A program made the position numbers and the translations under genes. From contig VIIQ02000320.1 in the NCBI GenBank assembly GCA_007449985.2, forward strand, positions 1-64,000: a stretch of 64,000 nt of DNA, written 5' to 3'. Each line of letters opens with the position of its first letter. The stretch's first letter is position 1. Positions 58,071 to 64,000 of the stretch are shown here, piece after piece. Source of the stretch: Desmodesmus armatus (Eukaryota; Chlorophyta; Chlorophyceae; Sphaeropleales; Scenedesmaceae). The notes below the pieces were generated by a model. It was not told the DNA's origin and did not search any database. It saw nothing but the letters and a program-made list of their open reading frames with translations.

Positions 58071-58424
58071 CCGCAGCATGTTTGCAGCTGGTTGCCGATG
58101 CCTTCCCAGGGGCAGAGTGTGTGAGATTGAGCGGGAGGGATGGAGAGGCAGGGGTTGGTGGAGCTTGTGGGCGGGTTTGACACACCTCAAGAAACACTGG
58201 CAACACTGTCCTCCTCCTGTTGTTTTCAGAATGAAGGGTGTTGGGTGCGTACTGCATCCTTTCAGCAGTGGAGTGTTTGAGGTTAAATTGGTGCAGAGGG
58301 GTTCAGCACAGATGCTTTGCTCCTCACACCTTTCCACGGCCAGCCAAGTGCCTTTCTAGGGGCAGCGGCCACTTGCTGCGAGATGAAGGACTGTACCAGG
58401 GTGGTGTCTGTGGCTTTAGCTGCT

Positions 58425-58465
58425 GTTGGGTTTAGGGTTTTGGGTTTAGGCCTAAACCCTAACTC
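58425..58465. repeat. Inverted telomere-like motif
   Basis: GGGTTTAGGGTTTTGGG runs into GGTTTAGG|CCTAAACC and CCTAAC, that is, TTTAGGG/TTTTGGG-like units on one strand meeting CCCTAAA on the other in a head-to-head palindrome. Confidence 0.6.
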
Positions 58466-60302
58466 CACCACCCCATTGCACCACCTTCCTGTGGTGCAGT
58501 CAGGCAGGCATGTGTGTGTCTGTGTGAACGCAGGATCGCCCACTTGGCCAGGGTGTGCAAGTTTGCTTGCATGTGCGCTGACCTCTTGAGCGGCGCTTGA
58601 ATGTTTGTTGTACGTTACCATAGGATGTGAGTATAATGAGAGGGTCGGAGTGTGTAGCGGAGAGCGTTCTTGCCTTGCGATTGATGCGGTTGATGCAGCA
58701 GCAGGTACAGGGTTGCAGCCACAGCCTCGCATGGTGGCGTGACACTCCATGCATCCTTTGTGCAAGTGGGGTGCGTCAGACTGGGAGCGCCCTGGCGCAG
58801 TGCAGCACTTGCAGCAGGTTGTGGTTGGGGGTTGGGCGCCTGAGGGTTTGTGGAAAGATGCGGCCGTCATGTAGGGTCCCCCCCCCTCCGCCCCCGCAGC
58901 TCCCTCCGCCCTGCCCCTGAGTCATCCTTGGTCACTCCTTGGCCCTGGCACTGAAGGGTGTGGGGTGCTGCTGGCACAGTGTGTGGGGGACCGAATCACA
59001 GGCTCAGGGATGAACAGTGCTGAGCCAGTCAGGCAGGCAGGCAGGCAGGCAGTCATGGGGTGTTTCACCTCATGCATGCATTCATACGGCGTGTATGTGC
59101 TGCAGCATGTCGCTCACTTTGTGCGCTCATGCGTCCCAGGATGCCGTTTGCTGTTTGTTCGGCCAAAGGTTCTCCCTGTGCCCCCACCCCCCTCCTCGTC
59201 ACATGCCTGCACCACCTTGGGGAGCAACACTGAAAGCCACTGCTGCTTGAAGGGGTCAGTCACCACAGTGTGTTGGCCACCGTGGTGTGTTGAACCACCG
59301 GGGTGACTGTTGCCAGTCCAGCTCTTGTTGTCGATCTGTTTGCGGCTCTCTATTGATGGCTTGGTGTCCTCAGTGTTGCATCAAGTCCAGCTGTGTCAGG
59401 CTTTCGCGAGCACTACATATGTCTTCGCCCGCAACCATGGTGGGGCATGGGGGCACGCTATCACTGTGCCAGCTGTCTGTTGAAACACAGATTTGTGAGG
59501 GGCACCAGCAGCAGAGACTTGTCAGGTTTCGGGGGTTTCAGTGCTGACCTTGAGTGCAGGAGAGGGGAGTGCGACGCTGCATGATGTGCTGGGGGGCAGC
59601 AGGACAGAAGTGCACTGTGAGTGTGTGCTTGTGTGTGAGTATACGCTTGCCTAGACTTGCTTCAGGTGTGGATCCAGCAGCAAATCTCAGATTATCATGT
59701 TGACATACATCTGCTGGTGGTTATGTGTGTGTATGGCACACAGTGCTGTTCTGAGGTGTGGATTTGGGTGTTCAGCTTTCAACCAGCTGTGGCCGTTACC
59801 TAAAAGTTTGGTTTCTGTACATTCACTGCTGCTCGTTGCCGCTGGGGCTGTGTATAAAGCGATAATGAAGGTTACATGTGTAGGTCTTGCTCACATGCAG
59901 AATTTCAATAGCGGCCATCTGCAACAGCTTCCCAGCTGAAAGGTTGCGCTGGCGTGTAGGGGAGTATGATAAAGGGTCAGGGGACTGGAGTGTTGTTGCG
60001 GCGTGGGAGACAGGTGTGAGAAGCAGTCGAGGCAAGCCTTGGTGTTTGGAGGAGCTGTTATCGTGCGGTTGCTGAAGTAGGTGGCGTGCAACTTGCGTGT
60101 TTGTGAGCCTTGATGCATGGGTGGGCGAGTGTGTCCTGAGGTTGAACAACAAGATCGACTACCAGCCTCAGAGGCCGCTGCACATAACAGACTAACCTGT
60201 CAACATTACGACTGGTCATCATGACATGTTGCTGATGGATGCAAGCCTTGCATCCATGGCATGTGTTCAGTACACAGTACACACCATACTGGCAGTGCTT
60301 TC

Positions 60303-63300
60303 TGGGGAAGAAAATGTTACACGCAGACACATTCGCCACACATCAATGGCATTGCCTGCCAGGGTTGAACCGGTTGAAACACTAAGGTGGGGAAAACCCC
60401 AATCCCCGTCAGTGGTTTGCACCACCTACACCAGTTAGTAGCCTGATTCAAAGCAAGACAGCAAAGGAGACTTCATTGACATCCTGAGGCAACACGACAA
60501 CCTTGTGCAGAAGTGGGAAGCAAACAGCTAGGATCCAGCAGGCAGCAGCACCAAGAAATACCCTTTGTCAGGTCAGATACCCAAAGTCAGCCCAAGAAGG
60601 CGCGCCCGGCGCACTTTCATCTTGTACAGAGTGTATGCCAACGCAGACTGCTCTCCATGTTGAAACACTGATCGCACACATTCAGGGTCGTCCAGTACGA
60701 CAGCATCAGACAGGGGGAAGGCTGGGCAAGCGGCGCGCAAATCATCGTAAACAGGGCACTCCAACAGGAAGTGCTTCAAGTCTTCCATATTACGACTAGT
60801 TCCTGTCCTTGCCAGTACAGCTTGGCGGTGGGCCAAGGTAGCATCCTCTCCACAACACAATCGACACAGGCGGTCAGCACGGGGCACAGAGACCCTTCGC
60901 TTACGGCCCTGTTCTATTTCAAGGTGGGCTGAACCAATACGCAACTGGGCAAGGTTACGCGCTACATTAAAGGGCAGGCACAACTTGATATGCGGAGGTG
61001 CATCGTCCCTTGAGAAGGGATTGAAGCCAGGATCTAGCGGGTAGACCCATGCATGATGTGTAAGCTTGTGAATGCCGATAGAAGGGGCGGAGCGTGGGTC
61101 ACCTTGGGTGAGACCTCGCCACCGGGCCCTAGATAGGGCAGCCAGCGCGGCCTGCACTGCAGACTCCTCCCACCTCTGTTGCATCACCCAGTCAAGCGAC
61201 TGCTGCCGCCAATCACCAGCAAGCAACTGCAACGAGCACATAGTTTGCAGGAAACAAAAGGACCAACACTCCCGACAACCTGCAAGTGCAAGCGCGACAT
61301 CCTCACGCCACACACACCCCGCCAGGGATCTCGGCTGATCGTCACGAGCATCAGACAACTTTGTCCACCATCGCGCAGCCAGCACCACCCAGTGATACAT
61401 AATGGGTCGACGATGCATGTCCCTGTACACGACATCAGGGGCAATGCCTTTGATAGACCCAGTCGTGATGCGCAAGAACGATGTGTGTACCTTCTCGGCC
61501 TGGGTATCGTAAGGCGTGTTTTGCAGGCGCTTAGCAAATATCGCGGGTCCCCATATGTGAGATGCATACGAAAGGACTGGCTCAACAAGTATATCGAACA
61601 TTCTGCACTTGATATCAAACTGAGTCAAACAGGAGCGGCAACAACGGGTCAGCATGGCATGCATTGCCTTGCTGCCAGACACCGCCAGAGCATCAGAGGC
61701 GCCCAGAAGCCCACGGGTCTCATGCACGCGCACACCCAAATAAACGTACTCACTCTGCCGCGCAATCTCGCGCCCTCGATACACAAGACGGAACCCTGCC
61801 GGCATGCCACGCTGGCGGAAACAAACGGCATAAGTCTTGTGCGGGGCAAGATTCACCTCCATCCCAAACAGGTGGCAGAAGACACTCAACACATCAACAA
61901 GCTCCTGCAATTCGCCCTGCTCAAAGCTCAGGAGACCAACGTCATCAGCATACATGACATCTGGCACATGCAGCCCACTAAGCACCGGCCCTGCCCCTGG
62001 CAGCTTATGCCTGAACATGTAATGCAGGAGCTCTATGAACAAGCCAAACAAGAGAGGGCTAAGTTCGCTACCCTGCTTGGTGCCAGAGGCTGTGGTGAAA
62101 ACCTCACCCAGCACGCCATTAACGGCCACCTGACAGCAAACACGGTCATACATGGAGACCAGCATGTCCATGAAGGGACCATGTACTCCCAATTCGCGGC
62201 ACCGCTCAAGCAAGAGGTCCCGCCTCACCGTATCGAAAGCTTTTTAAAATCAACAAACACCACATACAACCGCCGCCGCTGATGCCGGGCCACACTGATG
62301 AGGTGGTTGAGCGTGAAGAGTGCATCAAGTGTACCGTACCCAGGCCTGAAACCACACTGAGTAGGGGCGCGAAGAGAGAGCAGGGATGCCAGCCGCTCAA
62401 AACGCTGATTCATGAGACGCTCCAACAAGCGAGAAAAGACATGCGACACAGATATCCCTCTGTACTGGTCCCTTACCGCCAAGGCAGCAGGGCTAAGGGA
62501 CTTCGGCACCGGAACCAACTTGCTGGTGCGCATAACCTCTGGTACACATGCACATGAGAGCATGGCCTGCAACAACCACTGCGCACACTCGACCACAACA
62601 GGGGAAGCAGGCGCTGCGTCGCCCCCAGAGCCACCCTCTCGGACAGGAGCACATGCCAACCTCAACAGCTCACCCGTCAGACCCTGCGAATCAGGGGCTT
62701 TGCCTGTCGGCAGAGCCATACACTGCTGTACCTCAGCATATGAGACAGGCTCATTGAGCGCAGCCATGGCAGCTGGGGCACCCCTAGGGGCTGCCGCATA
62801 CAACTGGTGTTTGAGAGCTACCTCCTCTGCGCCCAAGGACTGAGGCTCAGGTACCCTCCCCAGAAGATCCCGAAAGTACCCCGTCCAAGCTGCCACATCT
62901 GTCAGCGGTGTTTGCGGGGGCTGTCCACCAAAAAAGGCCCTCCAGTAATCCTTCTGGGTGTGGCCAAAATATGTTTCCAACATGTCAACCTGGACCCGCA
63001 TCTCATGCTCCCTCTTTTTGCGCTTACAGCAGCGCTTGTACTCACGGCGCGCAGCCTCGAGGGCCTGCCGGGCAGCCGGGCAGCCATTGTGAACACCATG
63101 GACCATCCCTCGGCTCTCGTGCCATGCACCCCATGCCACATCCAACTCCTGCGACAGGCGCCGACACTCTGCATCATACCAGGGCTGGTCCCTTCCCGTA
63201 GGCTGCACGCCCCGGTCTTGGACGTTGCTGTCCCCCCCAGCAAACAACATAAGCTGTTCTGTAAATTGCTGGAGAGCATCCTCAACAGGGACATCACCAG

Positions 63301-64000
63301 ACTGCCAAGCTTGCAGCATGGTCTGAAAAAAGCCCTCGCGCCGCAAGAGAGCACCAGTGTACCCTGAGCCAGGGGTCGGACGATACACCCGGCCCCTCCT
63401 CCCCCTGCGCGGAACCTCATAACAACGCCTTGGCAAGTCAGTGATCGACACATACAGGCCACCGTGATCTTTGGAGGTAGACGGCTTGAACGGCAGCACG
63501 CGAAAAAACTCCACCAAGCCATACAAGGAGGTGGAAGCGCACGCCAAGTCTACCACACTAGCGCCAACAGAACCACCAGACAATGGGTTAGACACACAAG
63601 TGAACTCACCATCCTGATCTCCCGGAGCCCTACCATTGAGCACAACAGAAGACACAGCAAACAAACCCCAAGGAACTCCACCGCTCGCGACCGGTTGGGT
63701 ACCAACAAGTCCATAGAGCTCCTTTGAGGAGGGACACAGCGTAGGTGATGTAGTGTGGGCAACACAGAGGGGTCACTGAGACCGGGGGGTACTGCCATAT
63801 TGCTCGGGATGTCACAACTGAGGGTGCCCAGGCGGACATTTAGATCACCCAGCACCAGATGCTTGTCCCCCCTGGCCTCAGCCTCACGCAATCCAGCAAA
63901 CAAAGCAGCCAAGGGGTCAGGGTCAACCATCCCTGAAGCATACACTGCTGAACCGGGGGGGCTGAAGTAACACACTGCGGCTGTGAATCGGAACGCCGGC
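60303..64000 (-). mobile_element. LINE copy 2 (L1-like), 5' end beyond the window
   Basis: A non-LTR retrotransposon with apurinic-type endonuclease, reverse transcriptase and a C-terminal Cys/His domain, followed by a ~270-bp 3' UTR that ends in TTCTTCCCCA with no poly(A). The same 3' end defines the copies at 3772 and 20140. The 5' part lies outside the window. High similarity to the copy at 2151-3772 suggests both moved recently. Confidence 0.93.
60573..64000 (-). pseudogene. LINE pol-like ORF: endonuclease, reverse transcriptase, zinc-knuckle-like end
   Basis: Open segments run from the window edge to about 63660 (endonuclease, GDLNVRLG near 63840), 63664-62225 (endonuclease end with SKDHGG near 63470, then the start of reverse transcriptase, PTQCGFRPGYGTLDALF), and 62228-60573 (GTKQGSELSPLLFG, catalytic YADD at 61941-61952, and C-terminal CRLCC...HFLLEC). 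The product copies element RNA at a nicked target. Two frame breaks separate the segments: near 63655 and in the VFVDFKK motif near 62255. Each is explained by one missing base, so the element may be intact in reality. All catalytic motifs I looked for are present. Confidence 0.85.

Larger units (their letters stand above)
56279..60302. other. Long region without a recognised gene
   Basis: This is the 3' flank of the Q-rich gene and the flank of the LINE. It holds a 14-bp-stem hairpin (GTTGACAGGGTTGA type, 57077-57119), a TGTAA at 57590-57594, and scattered copies of a GTGCCTTTC(T)AGGGGCA motif between 57600 and 58360. I could not assemble any exon chain. Confidence 0.35.

Overview
The window looks like nuclear DNA of a chlorophyte green alga of the Chlamydomonadales type. 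Its genes are GC-rich with many short exons, introns are full of (AGC)n repeats and long G or C runs, and coding regions carry poly-Q, poly-A and poly-S tracts. Two genes are plastid-related (a RETICULATA-family protein and a J-domain/ferredoxin protein of the chloroplast CDJ3-5 type), and the window also has an algal-style Cys-rich multi-pass membrane protein and L1-like LINEs. The species cannot be named from the sequence alone. Exon models below were built by eye from splice sites and reading phase. For the RETICULATA, SAP18 and J-domain genes the summed exons are an exact multiple of three, which supports every junction.

Layout. 1-9746 (+): 3' part of a membrane protein with beta-helix-like repeats and a Cys-rich C-terminal half; a 5'-truncated LINE sits in one intron. 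9747-13248: no gene recognised; an odd 585-bp block with overlapping small ORFs, a ~167-bp tandem repeat and an 11 x 21-bp minisatellite. 13249-15950 (+): putative secreted SRCR-like protein, 3' end not found. 17826-23209 (-): RETICULATA-family gene. 23979-26956 (-): SAP18. 27626-29109: a 99-bp repeat array with inverted copies, then a 719-bp non-autonomous hAT-like element with a perfect 8-bp target duplication. 34097-44247 (-): large tyrosine-kinase-like protein kinase. 46634-50778 (-): J-domain/ferredoxin chaperone. 52181-56278 (+): unrecognised protein with a long Q/A-rich tail. 60303-64000 (-): a second, longer LINE copy that runs off the window.

Two architectural patterns cut across unrelated genes and are the main discovery candidates. 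(1) Almost every gene carries tandem duplications of a short segment that straddles an exon-intron junction (exon tail plus donor, or acceptor plus exon head), in two to four copies. Two of these copies form complete in-frame cassette exons (39 nt in the J-domain/ferredoxin gene, 63 nt in SAP18). (2) On the sense strand, G runs lie just after donors and C runs just before acceptors, sometimes in the same intron, so intron ends could pair. Apparent frame breaks in several otherwise good exons are all consistent with loss of one base, mostly in a short homopolymer, which points to consensus error rather than decay. The genes are unrelated in function and do not form a pathway.
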